Made by a program: the position numbers and the translations under genes | Assembly: GCA_017540605.1 (NCBI GenBank) | Contig: JAFYAS010000060.1 | Coordinates: 62,001-126,000, forward strand | DNA: 64,000 nt | Source: Lachnospiraceae bacterium | GTDB taxonomy: Bacteria > Bacillota > Clostridia > Lachnospirales > Lachnospiraceae | Direction of reading: 5' to 3' | The notes under the pieces: model-generated | The model's database searches: none | Told to the model about the DNA's origin: nothing | Seen by the model: the letters and a program-made list of their open reading frames with translations, nothing else | In this document: positions 15,903 through 25,821 of the stretch, piece by piece | How the letters are laid out: each line of letters opens with the position of its first letter | How positions within the stretch are numbered: position 1 is the stretch's first letter

Positions 15903-16649
15903 ATGAGCAGAAGAAGAATTATCGCAGGAAACTGGAAGATGAATAAGACTCCTTCAGAGGCAGTAAAGCTTGTAGAAGAGCTTAAGGATCTTGTGAAGAA
16001 TGATGATGTAGATGTAGTATATTGTGTACCCGCTATCGACATCGTACCTGTAGTAGAGGCTACAAAGGGCACAAATGTACAGGTTGGTGCTGAGAATATG
16101 TACTTTGAGGAGAGCGGTGCCTATACAGGTGAGATCGCAGCTCCCATGCTTGTTGATGCAGGCGTTAAGTATGTAATCCTTGGTCACTCAGAGAGAAGAG
16201 ATTACTTCAAGGAGGATGATGTACTCCTTAACAAGAAGGTTAAGAAGGCATTTGAGGCAGGACTTACTCCCATCCTTTGCTGTGGTGAGTCGCTTGAGCA
16301 GAGAGAGCTTGGTGTTACAATGGACTGGATCAGACTTCAGATCAAGTCAGATCTTTCAGGTGTTACTGCAGATCAGGTAAAGAAGCTTGTTATCGCTTAC
16401 GAGCCTATCTGGGCTATCGGTACAGGTAAGACCGCTACTGCAGATCAGGCAGAAGAGGTATGTAAGGGAATCAGAGAGCTTATCGCTGAGATTTATGATC
16501 AGGCAACTGCTGATGAGGTTCGTATCCAGTACGGCGGATCAATGAACGCAGGTAACGCAGCTGAGCTTCTTGCAAAGCCCAATATCGATGGTGGACTTAT
16601 CGGCGGCGCTTCACTTAAGCCCGACTTTGGTCAGATCGTAAATGCGTAA
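15903..16649 (+). CDS. tpiA: Triosephosphate isomerase
   Basis: This 248-residue TIM-barrel enzyme interconverts dihydroxyacetone phosphate and glyceraldehyde-3-phosphate. The N-terminal GNWKMNK (catalytic Lys), GHSERR (catalytic His) and [13 protein letters not shown] (catalytic Glu) motifs are present, as is the C-terminal YGGSMNAGN phosphate loop. AGGAGATATAG lies before the ATG. A terminator-like hairpin follows. Confidence 0.97.
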   Translation: MSRRRIIAGNWKMNKTPSEAVKLVEELKDLVKNDDVDVVYCVPAIDIVPVVEATKGTNVQVGAENMYFEESGAYTGEIAAPMLVDAGVKYVILGHSERRDYFKEDDVLLNKKVKKAFEAGLTPILCCGESLEQRELGVTMDWIRLQIKSDLSGVTADQVKKLVIAYEPIWAIGTGKTATADQAEEVCKGIRELIAEIYDQATADEVRIQYGGSMNAGNAAELLAKPNIDGGLIGGASLKPDFGQIVNA

Positions 16650-16660
16650 TTAAATGATAA

Positions 16661-16692
16661 ATAGCCGCAGAATGTTTTATTTCTGCGGCTAT
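16661..16692 (+). terminator. Hairpin after tpiA
   Basis: A perfect 12-bp stem (ATAGCCGCAGAA / TTCTGCGGCTAT) with an 8-nt loop. The following ATTTCT is a weak U-tract, so termination may be partial. Confidence 0.6.
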
Positions 16693-16728
16693 ATTTCTAA
16701 AAAAATATTGTTATAGGAGGAATACATT

Positions 16729-17073
16729 ATGCCATTTATTAATTCAAAGATAAGTACAAAGCTTTCAGCAGATGACGAGAAGAAGATAAAGGAAGAGCTT
16801 GGCGAAGCTATAAGCATTATCCCCGGAAAGAGCGAAAGCTGGCTTATGGTAGGCTTTGAGGATGAAGCAAAGCTTTACTTTAGAGGGGATAACAGTGAGC
16901 CTGTTGTATTTGTGGATGTAAGCGTATTCGGTTCAGAGAATCCTTCAGCCTTTGACAAGCTTACAGCAAAAATATGTGACATTTACAATTCTGTACTTGG
17001 CGTATCAAAGGATCATATATATGTTAAGTATTCAGCGGTTTCCAACTGGGGCTGGAACGGCGGTAATTTCTAG
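16729..17073 (+). CDS. MIF-like tautomerase family protein
   Basis: This 114-residue protein resembles macrophage migration inhibitory factor and phenylpyruvate tautomerases. It has Pro2 directly after the start Met (the catalytic base in this family), a central SESWLMVGFED segment and a C-terminal SNWGWNGGNF. MIF relatives form trimers. The natural substrate in bacteria is unknown. ATAGGAGG precedes the ATG. It follows the glycolytic genes after a hairpin and may be read through from them. Confidence 0.8.
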   Translation: MPFINSKISTKLSADDEKKIKEELGEAISIIPGKSESWLMVGFEDEAKLYFRGDNSEPVVFVDVSVFGSENPSAFDKLTAKICDIYNSVLGVSKDHIYVKYSAVSNWGWNGGNF

Positions 17074-17079
17074 ACAGAG

Positions 17080-17286
17080 ATGGATAAGCTATGTAAGAGG
17101 CGTGATGAGATCAATAAAGACAGAAAGCCCTTTCCCATAAGCTTTGCTTATGGGTATTGCTTGAGTGATGATAATGAGCTTTCAGAATTTGACGAAGCTG
17201 CCGACATAGTTGAGAAGGTATATAGGATGGCGGATAAGAGAATGTATAAGTACAAGATTGAGATGAAAGCAGCAAGAGATGTGTAA
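17080..17286 (+). pseudogene. C-terminal remnant of a GGDEF (diguanylate cyclase) gene
   Basis: These 68 codons match only the last part of a GGDEF domain: a FPISFAYGYCLSD strand, an acidic loop, then the VYRMADKRMYKYKIEMK helix. The GGDEF active-site half is absent, so it cannot make cyclic-di-GMP. It begins 6 bp after the MIF gene without its own good ribosome site. It is probably a decayed gene left by a deletion. Confidence 0.65.
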
Positions 17287-17294
17287 AAAAATCC

Positions 17295-17323
17295 TTGCAA
17301 TTCACTGTTTCTTGTGGTAACAT
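17295..17323 (+). promoter_or_regulatory. Promoter of the rimP-nusA-infB operon
   Basis: TTGCAA (17295-17300), 17-nt spacer, TAACAT (17318-17323). It is positioned to start the transcript just before the leader hairpin. Confidence 0.5.
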
Positions 17324-17347
17324 ACGAGTTGCAGTTAGTTTTTTTGC

Positions 17348-17373
17348 AAAGAGTGGACGAAAGTCCACTCTTT
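17348..17373 (+). promoter_or_regulatory. Leader hairpin before rimP
   Basis: A perfect 11-bp stem (AAAGAGTGGAC / GTCCACTCTTT) is capped by a GAAA tetraloop. It ends 7 nt before the rimP Shine-Dalgarno sequence. It may control translation or terminate upstream reading; NusA autoregulation is a possibility. Confidence 0.5.
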
Positions 17374-17395
17374 CGTTTTGAAAGGTGGTTTTCTA

Positions 17396-17857
17396 TTGAA
17401 AAGAGCAGACATTGAAAAACGCACCGAAGAGCTTGTAACTCCCATTATCGAGGAGAATTCCTTTGAACTTGTGGATGTGGAGTATGTCAAGGAGGGTGCA
17501 GACTATTATCTGAGAGTGTATGCGGATAAGGAAGGCGGGATCAATATTGATGATTGTGTTCTGATAAGCAGAGCCCTTGAGGTTAAATTGGATGAAGAGG
17601 ATTTTATCGATACCGCATATATTTTGGAGGTGAGCTCTCCCGGACTTGGAAGACCGCTAAAAAAAGAGAAGGATTTCAAAAGAAGTATTGGAAAAGATAT
17701 TGATATCAAGCTTTACAAGGCTTTGGATGGAGTCAAAGAATTCACAGGAGTCCTTAAGTCGTATGACGAGGAGAATGTGGATGTAGATATAGATGATGAA
17801 GTAAAGACATTTAGCAGAAAAGATATTGCGCTTATAAGGTTATCACTGGACATTTAA
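17396..17857 (+). CDS. rimP: Ribosome maturation factor RimP
   Basis: This 153-residue protein has the RimP N-terminal domain (VDVEYVKEGADYYLRVY...GGINIDDC), the SSPGLGRPLKK motif and a C-terminal SH3-like domain. It assists maturation of the 30S subunit. TTG 17396 is chosen because AAAGGTGG lies 7 nt upstream; the earlier in-frame TTG (17378) has none. It opens the conserved rimP-nusA-ylxR-ylxQ-infB-rbfA operon. Confidence 0.93.
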   Translation: MKRADIEKRTEELVTPIIEENSFELVDVEYVKEGADYYLRVYADKEGGINIDDCVLISRALEVKLDEEDFIDTAYILEVSSPGLGRPLKKEKDFKRSIGKDIDIKLYKALDGVKEFTGVLKSYDEENVDVDIDDEVKTFSRKDIALIRLSLDI

Positions 17858-17877
17858 GGATTAGGAGGTAAATATTC

Positions 17878-19077
17878 ATGTCAGAGATTATTGAAGCATT
17901 GAATTTTTTGGAGAAGGAGAAGGGAATCGACCGTGAGGAGATGATCAAGACCATCGAGACTTCCATAGTGAAGGCGTGGCTCAACGATCACAAGGACAGC
18001 AATAAGGCCGGTAATATTTCGGCAAATATGGATAGAGAGACCGGTGCGATCACACTTGTTCAGCAGATGACTATAGTAGATGAGGTTGACAATCCTGCTA
18101 CACAGATTAGCATTGAAGAAGCGAGGATGCTCAATTCATCATTGGAGGTTGGCGATATCGTCAACAAGAATGTTGAGATCGATACAAAGCAGTTTGGTCG
18201 TATCGCAGCGGGCAATGCAAGGAATATCATTGTTCAGGAGATCAAGAATGCAGAAAAGAATGCCCTTGTAAAGATGTTTAATGACAAGAAGAATGACATC
18301 ATTACAGGTGTGGTTCAAAGAATAGATGACCGAGGCAATATCCATATCAGTCTCAATGAAAAGACTGAGGTTACTCTTACAGAGAAGGAGCAGGTAAAAT
18401 CTGAGCGTTTCCGTATTCATGACAGGATCAAGCTTTATGTGGTAAGCGTCAACAGCAATGCCAACAAGGGGAAGGATGCAAAGATACTTGTTTCAAGGAC
18501 ACATCCTGAGCTTGTAAGAAAGCTTTTTGAGCAGGAGGTAACTGAGGTAGCTGATGGAGTTGTTGAGATCAAGGAGATAGCGAGAGAGGCTGGATCAAGA
18601 ACAAAGATCGCCGTATTCTCCAATGATTCCAATGTAGATCCCGTAGGCGCCTGCGTAGGTGTGAATGGTGTCAGAGTCAATACCATAGTTGATGATCTGA
18701 AGGGTGAGAAGATTGATATCATTACTTGGGATGAAGATCCTGCAATCTTTATTAAGAATGCACTTTCTCCTTCGGATGTTGTTTCAGTTGTAGTTGATCT
18801 GGATGAGAAGTGTGCGAGAGTAGTTGTTCCTGACAATCAGCTTTCACTTGCTATCGGCAAGGAAGGTCAGAATGCGAGACTTGCAGCGAGACTCACGAAT
18901 TACAAGATTGATATTAAGAGCGAATCACAGGCAGAAGCGTTGAAGGCTCAAGAAGAGGAGGAGGTATCCTTGAGCGAGGATTCTTTTGATGAGACCAATG
19001 AGGATGCCGGTGTTATCGAAGAGGTTAACGAAACAGAGGCTTTAGATGAGACCGCTTCTGATACTTCTGAGGAATAA
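17878..19077 (+). CDS. nusA: Transcription termination/antitermination factor NusA
   Basis: This 399-residue protein has the N-terminal RNA-polymerase-binding domain, an S1 domain (about 135-200, GVVQRIDDRGNIHISL), and two KH domains ending with AIGKEGQNARLAARLTNYKIDI. An acidic tail of about 45 residues follows. NusA modulates pausing, termination and antitermination. TTAGGAGG precedes the ATG. The length and order match Firmicutes NusA with an acidic extension. Confidence 0.96.
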   Translation: MSEIIEALNFLEKEKGIDREEMIKTIETSIVKAWLNDHKDSNKAGNISANMDRETGAITLVQQMTIVDEVDNPATQISIEEARMLNSSLEVGDIVNKNVEIDTKQFGRIAAGNARNIIVQEIKNAEKNALVKMFNDKKNDIITGVVQRIDDRGNIHISLNEKTEVTLTEKEQVKSERFRIHDRIKLYVVSVNSNANKGKDAKILVSRTHPELVRKLFEQEVTEVADGVVEIKEIAREAGSRTKIAVFSNDSNVDPVGACVGVNGVRVNTIVDDLKGEKIDIITWDEDPAIFIKNALSPSDVVSVVVDLDEKCARVVVPDNQLSLAIGKEGQNARLAARLTNYKIDIKSESQAEALKAQEEEEVSLSEDSFDETNEDAGVIEEVNETEALDETASDTSEE

Positions 19078-19089
19078 AGAGGTGATAGA

Positions 19090-19359
19090 ATGCCAAAGCA
19101 TATACCGATGAGAAAGTGTTTGGGTTGTGGCGAGATGAAGGAAAAAAACTCGCTTATACGTGTGGTAAACACTCCTGAGGATGAAGTAAAGATAGATATG
19201 ACCGGAAGAGCAAACGGCAGAGGAGCTTACATCTGTAAGGATCGGGAGTGCTTGTTGAAGGCCGTAAAGACCGGAGGCTTAAACAGAGCATTCAAAAAGA
19301 ATATAGCATCCTCGGTTTACGAGGAATTAAAAAAGGAGTTCGATGATATTGAAGAATAA
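19090..19359 (+). CDS. ylxR: YlxR family RNA-binding protein (RnpM)
   Basis: This 89-residue DUF448 protein has the diagnostic start MRKCLGCGEMKEKNSLIRVV and the GRANGRGAYICKDRECLLKA motif. Relatives bind RNA, and in Bacillus YlxR has been linked to RNase P. GAGGTGAT precedes the ATG. It overlaps ylxQ by 17 nt, which implies coupled translation. Confidence 0.93.
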   Translation: MPKHIPMRKCLGCGEMKEKNSLIRVVNTPEDEVKIDMTGRANGRGAYICKDRECLLKAVKTGGLNRAFKKNIASSVYEELKKEFDDIEE

Positions 19360-19681
19360 AGCATTTGGCTTGCTTGGGCTTTGTGCTCGGGCGGGAAGAA
19401 TGGTTAGCGGAGAATTCATGACCGAGAAGACGATCAAAGAGAATAAAGCTTATCTTGTGATCGTTGCCGTGGATGCGTCAGATAATACTAAGAAGCTTTT
19501 TAACGATAAATGCAGCTTCTATCATGTCCCCGTTAGGGAGTATGGTACCAAGGAAGAGCTTGGAAAGGCCATAGGAAAAGAAATGAGAGCCTCTATTGCT
19601 ATATGTGATCAGGGCTTTGCGGGACAGATAGTAAAACATATCGATAGTAGTTTAGAGTCATTGGTGCAGGGAGGTAATTAA
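19343..19681 (+). CDS. ylxQ: L7Ae/L30e-like ribosomal protein YlxQ
   Basis: This 112-residue protein of the L7Ae/L30e/S12e/Gadd45 fold (LLGLCARAGRMVSGEF...AYLVIVAVDASDNTKK) binds kink-turn RNA. It starts inside the end of ylxR after AAAGGAG, and infB begins right after its stop. Its precise role in the nusA-infB operon is unsettled. Confidence 0.92.
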   Translation: MILKNKAFGLLGLCARAGRMVSGEFMTEKTIKENKAYLVIVAVDASDNTKKLFNDKCSFYHVPVREYGTKEELGKAIGKEMRASIAICDQGFAGQIVKHIDSSLESLVQGGN

Positions 19682-22645
19682 ATGGCAAAGAAGAGGATAC
19701 ACGAATTAGCCAAAGAGATAAATGGATCCAATAAGGATCTGGGAAAAGAGATAGTACAGTTTTTGATAGATCAGGGTTTCCCGGTAAAGACCACATCAAG
19801 CGGTGTGGACGAGGAGATGGAAAAGCTTGTAAAGGAGAAGTTTTCTAAAGCTGAAAAAGGTGAGAAGAAGGTAGCTGATAACAGCTTTTACAGCTCTTCA
19901 GTTACTTCAGGTATGGTTTCTATTTCTATTCCTCAAAAAAGCTCAACATTTTCAGTGTCAAGCTTTGGGCAGAGGGCAAAGAAGGCACTTGAGGAAAGTA
20001 AGGATGTAAAGGTTTCGGCTGATGAGAAATTCTTCAAGAACGAAGAGGAGAAAAAGACTGAAAAGCCCAAGGCTTCCTCAAAGACTGAAAAGTCGAAGTC
20101 AAAGCCTAAGTCAAAGCCTGAGGTAAAGCCTCAAAAGGAAGAGACAGTAGAAAAAAAGCCTGTAGTTACTCTTGAGATTGTTGAGAAGAAGAATCCCGTA
20201 AAGGAGATAACCTTAGAGAAGGTTGAGCCGGCTCCAAAGCCTGAGAACGTTGAGAAGGTTGAGGTTGTCGAGAAGAAGAAAGAAGTGAAGGTTGAGCCTG
20301 TAGTCGAAAAGGCTGAACCTGTTACGACTGCATCTGATATTCAATCACGCATCAATCAGGCTGCGGCAAAGAGAGAAGAAAACAAGAAGAATTCATCTGA
20401 TTCTGATAATAATAGCTCTAAGCCTCAAAAGAATCCCGAAAAGAAGGATGCTTCCAAGAATCAGGGATTTGATAAGCGCAATGATAAGAAAAATGATCGT
20501 CAGGGCAAGGATCGTTTCGACAGATCAGATAGAAACGACAGAAATGACGGAGGCAGAGATAAGGGCGATAGAAGAGACAATCGCGACGGAAGAGACGGAC
20601 GTGACGGAAGAGATAACCGCGATAAGAATGATCGTGGCGGTGATCGCTTCGGTGATAAGAAGAAGGGCGGAGACAAGTTTGCTCTTGATACTCCTGTAGA
20701 GGGAGAGAAGAAGAGAAGTAAGAAGAGAAATAAGAATAGAGATAAGCAGAACGAGGAAGCTATCGAAAAGAGAGAGGCAAGAGGCGAGCATAAGCAGAGC
20801 CAGTGGGTAAACCCCAATCTTAAAAATGGCAAGAACGGTAAGCAGAAGAACAAGAATGAAGCTCCGAAGCCCACTAAACCTGCAGAGCCCGTGATCAAGA
20901 ATATCAAGCTTCCTGAAGTGCTTACGGTAAACGAGCTTGCAGAAAAGATCAAGGTTCCCGCTTCACAGCTCATAAAGAAGCTTTTCCTTGCAGGTAAGAT
21001 TGTGACAATCAATTCAGATCTTGATTTTGAGCAGGCTGCAGAGATAGCTCTTGAATACAATTATATAGCTGATGAGGAAGAGAAGGTGGATGTGATCGAG
21101 GAGATGCTTCGTGAGGATGAAGAGGATCCTGAAACACTTGTAAGTCGTCCTCCTGTTGTCTGCGTTATGGGTCATGTTGACCATGGTAAGACTTCGCTTC
21201 TTGATGCTATCAGAAAGACATCAGTTACCTCCGGTGAGGCCGGTGGTATCACACAGCATATCGGTGCTTACACCGTAGAGATCAATGGAGAACAGATCAC
21301 CTTCCTTGATACACCGGGTCATGAGGCATTTACCGCCATGCGTATGCGCGGTGCCCAGTCTACCGATATCGCTATTCTCGTGGTAGCTGCAGATGATGGT
21401 GTTATGCCCCAGACTATTGAGGCTATCAACCATGCCAAGGCTGCAGGTATCGAGATAATAGTTGCAGTAAACAAAATTGATAAAGAGAGTGCCAACGTAG
21501 AGAGAGTTAAGCAGGAGCTTATGGAATATGAGCTTGTTGCTGAGGATTGGGGTGGATCAACTGTATTCTGTCCCGTGTCTGCTCATACAGGCGAAGGTAT
21601 AGACAATCTTCTTGAGATGATTCTTTTGACCTCTGAGGTATTGGAGCTTAAGGCCAATCCCAACAGAAAGGCAAGAGGTATCGTTATCGAGGCTGAGCTT
21701 GATAAGGGACGCGGTCCTGTTACCACCGTTCTTGTTCAAAAGGGTACACTTCATGTAGGTGATACCGTAACAGTCGGAGAGGCTCATGGTAAGGTTCGTG
21801 CCATGACTGATGATAAGGGTAGAAGACTCAAGGAGGCAGGACCTTCTGATCCTGTTGAGATCCTAGGACTTAATGCAGTACCTAATGCAGGTGATATCTG
21901 TATTGCCTGTGATAATGAGAAGGAAGCAAGATCCATGTCTGAGGCATTTATTGCCTACAGCAAGGAGAAGATGCTTGCAGATACAAAGGTTAAGATGTCT
22001 CTTGATGACCTCTATAGCCAGATCCAGGCAGGTAATGTTAAGGAACTCAATATCGTTGTTAAGGCTGATGTTCAGGGTTCTGTTGAGGCGGTTAAGAGTT
22101 CGCTTATGAAGCTTTCCAACGAAGAGGTTGTTGTAAAGATCATTCACTCAGGAGTTGGTGCTATCAACGAGTCCGATGTTATACTTGCATCTGCATCCAA
22201 TGCTATCATCATCGGCTTCAATGTTAGACCTGATGTTCAGGCTAAGACTGTTGCCGAGACTGAGAAGGTTGATCTTCGTCTTTACAAGGTTATCTATGAT
22301 GCTATATCAGATATTGAGTCTGCTATGAAGGGTATGCTTGATCCTGTATATGAGGAAAAGATCATCGGACATGCGGAGATCAGACAGATATTCAAGGCAT
22401 CAGCTATTGGTATGATCGCAGGTTCCTATGTCCTTGATGGTGAGATTCAAAGAGGCTGTACAGTAAGGATCTCTCGTGAAGGAGAGCAGATATTCGAAGG
22501 ACCCTTGGCTTCACTTAAGAGATTTAAGGATGATGTAAAGGAAGTTAAGGCAGGCTACGAATGTGGTCTTGTATTTGACGGTTTCGGAGATCTTCGTGAA
22601 GAGGATCAGATTGAAGCATACATCATGGTCGAGGTTCCCAGATAA
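19682..22645 (+). CDS. infB: Translation initiation factor IF-2
   Basis: This 987-residue GTPase places fMet-tRNA on the ribosome. An IF2_N domain (about 1-55) is followed by a low-complexity linker of about 340 residues rich in Lys, Glu, Arg, Asp, Asn and Gly, including tandem R-D/N-G/D repeats at about 255-320. A second IF2_N lies at about 415-465. The G domain has GHVDHGKTS (~496), DTPGHEAF (~544) and NKID (~598). Domains II-IV follow. The linker makes it longer than the Bacillus protein, which is common in Clostridia. Confidence 0.97.
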   Translation: MAKKRIHELAKEINGSNKDLGKEIVQFLIDQGFPVKTTSSGVDEEMEKLVKEKFSKAEKGEKKVADNSFYSSSVTSGMVSISIPQKSSTFSVSSFGQRAKKALEESKDVKVSADEKFFKNEEEKKTEKPKASSKTEKSKSKPKSKPEVKPQKEETVEKKPVVTLEIVEKKNPVKEITLEKVEPAPKPENVEKVEVVEKKKEVKVEPVVEKAEPVTTASDIQSRINQAAAKREENKKNSSDSDNNSSKPQKNPEKKDASKNQGFDKRNDKKNDRQGKDRFDRSDRNDRNDGGRDKGDRRDNRDGRDGRDGRDNRDKNDRGGDRFGDKKKGGDKFALDTPVEGEKKRSKKRNKNRDKQNEEAIEKREARGEHKQSQWVNPNLKNGKNGKQKNKNEAPKPTKPAEPVIKNIKLPEVLTVNELAEKIKVPASQLIKKLFLAGKIVTINSDLDFEQAAEIALEYNYIADEEEKVDVIEEMLREDEEDPETLVSRPPVVCVMGHVDHGKTSLLDAIRKTSVTSGEAGGITQHIGAYTVEINGEQITFLDTPGHEAFTAMRMRGAQSTDIAILVVAADDGVMPQTIEAINHAKAAGIEIIVAVNKIDKESANVERVKQELMEYELVAEDWGGSTVFCPVSAHTGEGIDNLLEMILLTSEVLELKANPNRKARGIVIEAELDKGRGPVTTVLVQKGTLHVGDTVTVGEAHGKVRAMTDDKGRRLKEAGPSDPVEILGLNAVPNAGDICIACDNEKEARSMSEAFIAYSKEKMLADTKVKMSLDDLYSQIQAGNVKELNIVVKADVQGSVEAVKSSLMKLSNEEVVVKIIHSGVGAINESDVILASASNAIIIGFNVRPDVQAKTVAETEKVDLRLYKVIYDAISDIESAMKGMLDPVYEEKIIGHAEIRQIFKASAIGMIAGSYVLDGEIQRGCTVRISREGEQIFEGPLASLKRFKDDVKEVKAGYECGLVFDGFGDLREEDQIEAYIMVEVPR

Positions 22646-22662
22646 TTTGGAGAATTTGATAA

Positions 22663-23028
22663 ATGAGAAAAAACAGTGTTAAAAATACAAGGATAAATTC
22701 AGAGGTGAAAAAGGAACTTTCAAGGATCATACGTGATGAGATCAAGGATCCAAGAATAGCCCCTATGACCACTGTGGTTGAAACTATCGTGGCTCCGGAT
22801 CTTAAAAGCTGTAAGGCTTATATAAGCGTTCTTGGTGCTGATGAGGTGAAGGAAGATACCATTACCGGTCTTAAAAGCGCTTCAGGCTATATCAGAAAGG
22901 AGCTTGCGCGTTCCATCAATTTAAGGAATACTCCGGTTATTGAATTTATACTTGATGAATCTATTGAATACGGCGTAAACATGACAAAGAAGATAGACGA
23001 GATCGTCGGAGAAGATAATGATGAATGA
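22663..23028 (+). CDS. rbfA: Ribosome-binding factor A
   Basis: This 121-residue KH-like protein (EVKKELSRIIRDEIKDPRIA, KAYISVLG, LRNTPVIEFILDESIEYG) is needed for late 16S rRNA maturation and cold adaptation. Its end overlaps the start of nrnA by 11 nt. Confidence 0.95.
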   Translation: MRKNSVKNTRINSEVKKELSRIIRDEIKDPRIAPMTTVVETIVAPDLKSCKAYISVLGADEVKEDTITGLKSASGYIRKELARSINLRNTPVIEFILDESIEYGVNMTKKIDEIVGEDNDE

Positions 23029-23968
23029 GATCTTTGATCTGCTGAAAGCAGCAAGTACCATTGCTATATTCGGGCATATCAGTCCCGATGGAGACTGTGT
23101 GGGAAGCTGTCTTGGCTTTTACAATTTCATAAAGGAGAACTATAAGCCGGATAAGGTTACAGTTTATCTTGAGGATTTTTCAAAGGATTTTATGTTTCTT
23201 TCCGGAAGTGATCAGGTATGTCATGATCCTGACACTGATGAGGTATTTGATCTCGGTATCAGCCTTGATTGCGGGGATACATTTAGACACGGAGATTTTG
23301 GACATATTTTCAAGCGTGCTGTTAAGAAAATATCCATAGATCATCATGTGAGCAATGAGGGCTTTGGAGATGTTTCGGTGGTTTATCCCGAAAAAAGTTC
23401 TACCTGTGAGATTCTTTATGATCTTTTCCCTCTTGATAAGATCAGTAAGAATACGGCTGAGTGCCTTTATGTCGGAATAGTTCACGATACAGGTGTATTC
23501 AAGCACAGCTGCACAGCCAAGTCTACTATGGTGGCGGCAGGAGAGCTTCTTGAAAAGGGTGTAAGATCTGACTATGTGATAGATAAGACCTTTTTCAATA
23601 AAACCTTTGCTTCCAACAAGCTTCTTGGAGTAGCTTTGTTAAATGCAAAGCTTGAATTTGAAGGAAAGCTTATCTATACGATATTGAGACTTGAGGATTT
23701 TTCAAGTGTTGGAGCTACCACTCTTGATACCGATGGGATCGTTGATCAGCTTAGAGTGACGGAGGGGATAGAGGTAGCTCTATTCATCTATCAGAAGGCT
23801 GAGAATGAGTATAAATACAGCCTTCGTGCCAACTCAGATGTTGATGTCAGCAAGATTGCTGTGGCATTTGGTGGTGGCGGTCATAAGAAGGCTGCAGGCG
23901 TCAATATAAAGGAGCCTGTTGAGGTCACGCTTCCTAAGATATTTGATGCTATCAGGGCTTTGTTATAG
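23018..23968 (+). CDS. nrnA: Bifunctional oligoribonuclease / pAp phosphatase (DHH family)
   Basis: This 316-residue DHH/DHHA1 phosphoesterase has GHISPDGDCVGS, SLDCGD, SIDHHVSN and, in the DHHA1 domain, FGGGGHKKAAG. NrnA degrades nano-RNAs and dephosphorylates pAp. Since it can also clear pGpG made by HD-GYP/EAL enzymes, it may link with the cyclic-di-GMP genes nearby (inference). Two adjacent ATGs (23018, 23021) are possible. Confidence 0.93.
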   Translation: MMNEIFDLLKAASTIAIFGHISPDGDCVGSCLGFYNFIKENYKPDKVTVYLEDFSKDFMFLSGSDQVCHDPDTDEVFDLGISLDCGDTFRHGDFGHIFKRAVKKISIDHHVSNEGFGDVSVVYPEKSSTCEILYDLFPLDKISKNTAECLYVGIVHDTGVFKHSCTAKSTMVAAGELLEKGVRSDYVIDKTFFNKTFASNKLLGVALLNAKLEFEGKLIYTILRLEDFSSVGATTLDTDGIVDQLRVTEGIEVALFIYQKAENEYKYSLRANSDVDVSKIAVAFGGGGHKKAAGVNIKEPVEVTLPKIFDAIRALL

Positions 23969-23998
23969 ACAGCCTATTGGGGAAAGGAGGATACGGTC

Positions 23999-24901
23999 AT
24001 GAACGGAATCATCAGTGTTTATAAGGAGCCGGGATATACCTCCTTTGATGTTGTTGCAAAACTTAGGGGAATAGTCGGACAAAAAAAGATAGGACATACA
24101 GGAACCCTTGATCCTGATGCAGAGGGGGTTCTTGTTGTATGTCTTGGAAATACAACAAAGCTCAGTGAGATGATCACTGATAAGGATAAGGAATATACTG
24201 CAGAGATGATTCTTGGTGTCACTACGGATACTGAGGATGCATCCGGTAAGGTATTGTCTGAAAAAGAGGTGAAAGTGTCAGAGGAAGAGATAAGGTCCGC
24301 TGTCACTTCTTTTATTGGTGAAAGCTATCAGGTACCACCTATGTATTCGGCACTCAAAAAGGACGGAGTCAGACTTTACGAGCTTGCAAGAAAGGGTGTT
24401 GAGGTGGAAAGAGAAGCCCGAAGGATCAGTATTTATTCATTGGATATCATATCAATAGATATGCCTAAGGTTACCTTTAGGGTTACCTGTTCGAAGGGTA
24501 CATACATCAGGAGCCTTTGCCGAGATATCGGTGAAAAACTTGAGTGCGGTGCCCATATGAAAAGGCTTATAAGGAACAGGGTGAGCGGATTTACTACTGA
24601 GGACAGCTTTACGCTTTCAAGGCTTCAAGAACTTAAGGATGAAGGAAGGCTTTCTCAGGCTGTCATTCCTGTTACAAAGCTTTTTCCTGACCTTCCTATA
24701 TACCGGACTGAGTCAGATGCTGACAGACTTCTTTACAATGGCAATCCATTGAGTCTTAAGATGGTTACTTGTCAAGGTGATAATACTATAAAAAATGATG
24801 GGGATATAATTTTCGTAAAGGATAGCGAGGATGAATTAAAGGGAATGTACAAGGTGGATGAAAGAAGACACATGCTTGCTCCCTTTAAGATGTTGCTATA
24901 A
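23999..24901 (+). CDS. truB: tRNA pseudouridine(55) synthase TruB
   Basis: This 300-residue enzyme makes Psi55 in the T-loop of tRNAs. It has GIISVYKEPGYTSFDVV, the catalytic Asp in GTLDPDAEGVL, PPMYSALKKDGVRLYELAR and CSKGTYIRSLCRDIGEKL. AAAGGAGGATAC precedes the ATG. ribF follows after 8 bp. Confidence 0.96.
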   Translation: MNGIISVYKEPGYTSFDVVAKLRGIVGQKKIGHTGTLDPDAEGVLVVCLGNTTKLSEMITDKDKEYTAEMILGVTTDTEDASGKVLSEKEVKVSEEEIRSAVTSFIGESYQVPPMYSALKKDGVRLYELARKGVEVEREARRISIYSLDIISIDMPKVTFRVTCSKGTYIRSLCRDIGEKLECGAHMKRLIRNRVSGFTTEDSFTLSRLQELKDEGRLSQAVIPVTKLFPDLPIYRTESDADRLLYNGNPLSLKMVTCQGDNTIKNDGDIIFVKDSEDELKGMYKVDERRHMLAPFKMLL

Positions 24902-24909
24902 ATAGGATC

Positions 24910-25815
24910 ATGCGTTGCTTTAAAGATGATATTAAACTGAATGATAATGAAAAAACTGCTGTTGCTCTCGGAAAATTTGATGGGATTCATCTTGGCCATG
25001 CTACCTTGATCCGAGAGATAACAAGCTGCAACAAGTATTTAAGTTCACTTGTTTTTACATTTGACAGATCTCCTGACGTGGTATTTGCCGGAAGAGATGA
25101 AGGCTATATTCTCACGATGGAGGAAAGAAGAAAAAAACTATCAAAAATGGGTGTGGATATCCTGGTGGAATATCCATTTACAAAGGAGTTTGCGGCACTT
25201 GAACCGGTTGATTTCGTGAAACATATACTTATAGACAGGCTTCATATTAAGATGCTTACGGTGGGGGCGGATTTTTGCTTTGGAAAGGGAAGAAGCGGTA
25301 ATGTTTCGCTGCTTAGAGAGCTTTCGAAAAAGTATGATTTTGAACTCAATGTATTCGATAAGCTTTCCATAAACGGAGAGATCGTAAGCTCTACTTTGAT
25401 CAGGGACAATCTGAAACAGGGAAGACTATCTTTGGTTGAAAAGTATTTAGGAGAACCATATACAATATTCGGTGTGGTCGTCAACGGAAAAAGACTTGGC
25501 AGAACTATAGGCTTTCCCACGGCAAATATAGTGGTATCAAAGGAAAAGCTTCTTCCACCCTATGGAGTTTACAGGGCGGAGATAAAGACCAAGGATGAAA
25601 CATTTTACGGAATAGCTGATCTTGGTATTAAACCTACTGTATCCGATGATGAGACCTGTGGTCTGGAAACCTATATATTTGATTTTGACAGGGATATTTA
25701 TGGTGAGACTATTGAAGTGCGGTTAAAGGAATTTATCCGTCCTGAGATGAGGTTTGACAGTGTTGACGAACTCGTGAAACAGATAAAAAAAGATGTTGAA
25801 ACAGCAAAGGCTTAG
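24910..25815 (+). CDS. ribF: Riboflavin kinase / FAD synthetase
   Basis: This 301-residue bifunctional enzyme makes FMN and FAD from riboflavin. The N-terminal nucleotidyltransferase has GKFDGIHLGHATLI and GADFCFGKGRSG. The C-terminal flavokinase has GRTIGFPTANI and the acidic GLETYIFDFD segment. It overlaps nothing but lies close between truB and the anti-sigma-like gene. Confidence 0.95.
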   Translation: MRCFKDDIKLNDNEKTAVALGKFDGIHLGHATLIREITSCNKYLSSLVFTFDRSPDVVFAGRDEGYILTMEERRKKLSKMGVDILVEYPFTKEFAALEPVDFVKHILIDRLHIKMLTVGADFCFGKGRSGNVSLLRELSKKYDFELNVFDKLSINGEIVSSTLIRDNLKQGRLSLVEKYLGEPYTIFGVVVNGKRLGRTIGFPTANIVVSKEKLLPPYGVYRAEIKTKDETFYGIADLGIKPTVSDDETCGLETYIFDFDRDIYGETIEVRLKEFIRPEMRFDSVDELVKQIKKDVETAKA

Positions 25816-25821
25816 AAAGAT

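Noticed and set aside
20500-21060. A 186-residue frame opposite infB
   Set aside because: It mirrors the low-complexity Lys/Arg/Asp linker of IF-2, which gives Ser/Leu-rich antisense; not a gene.
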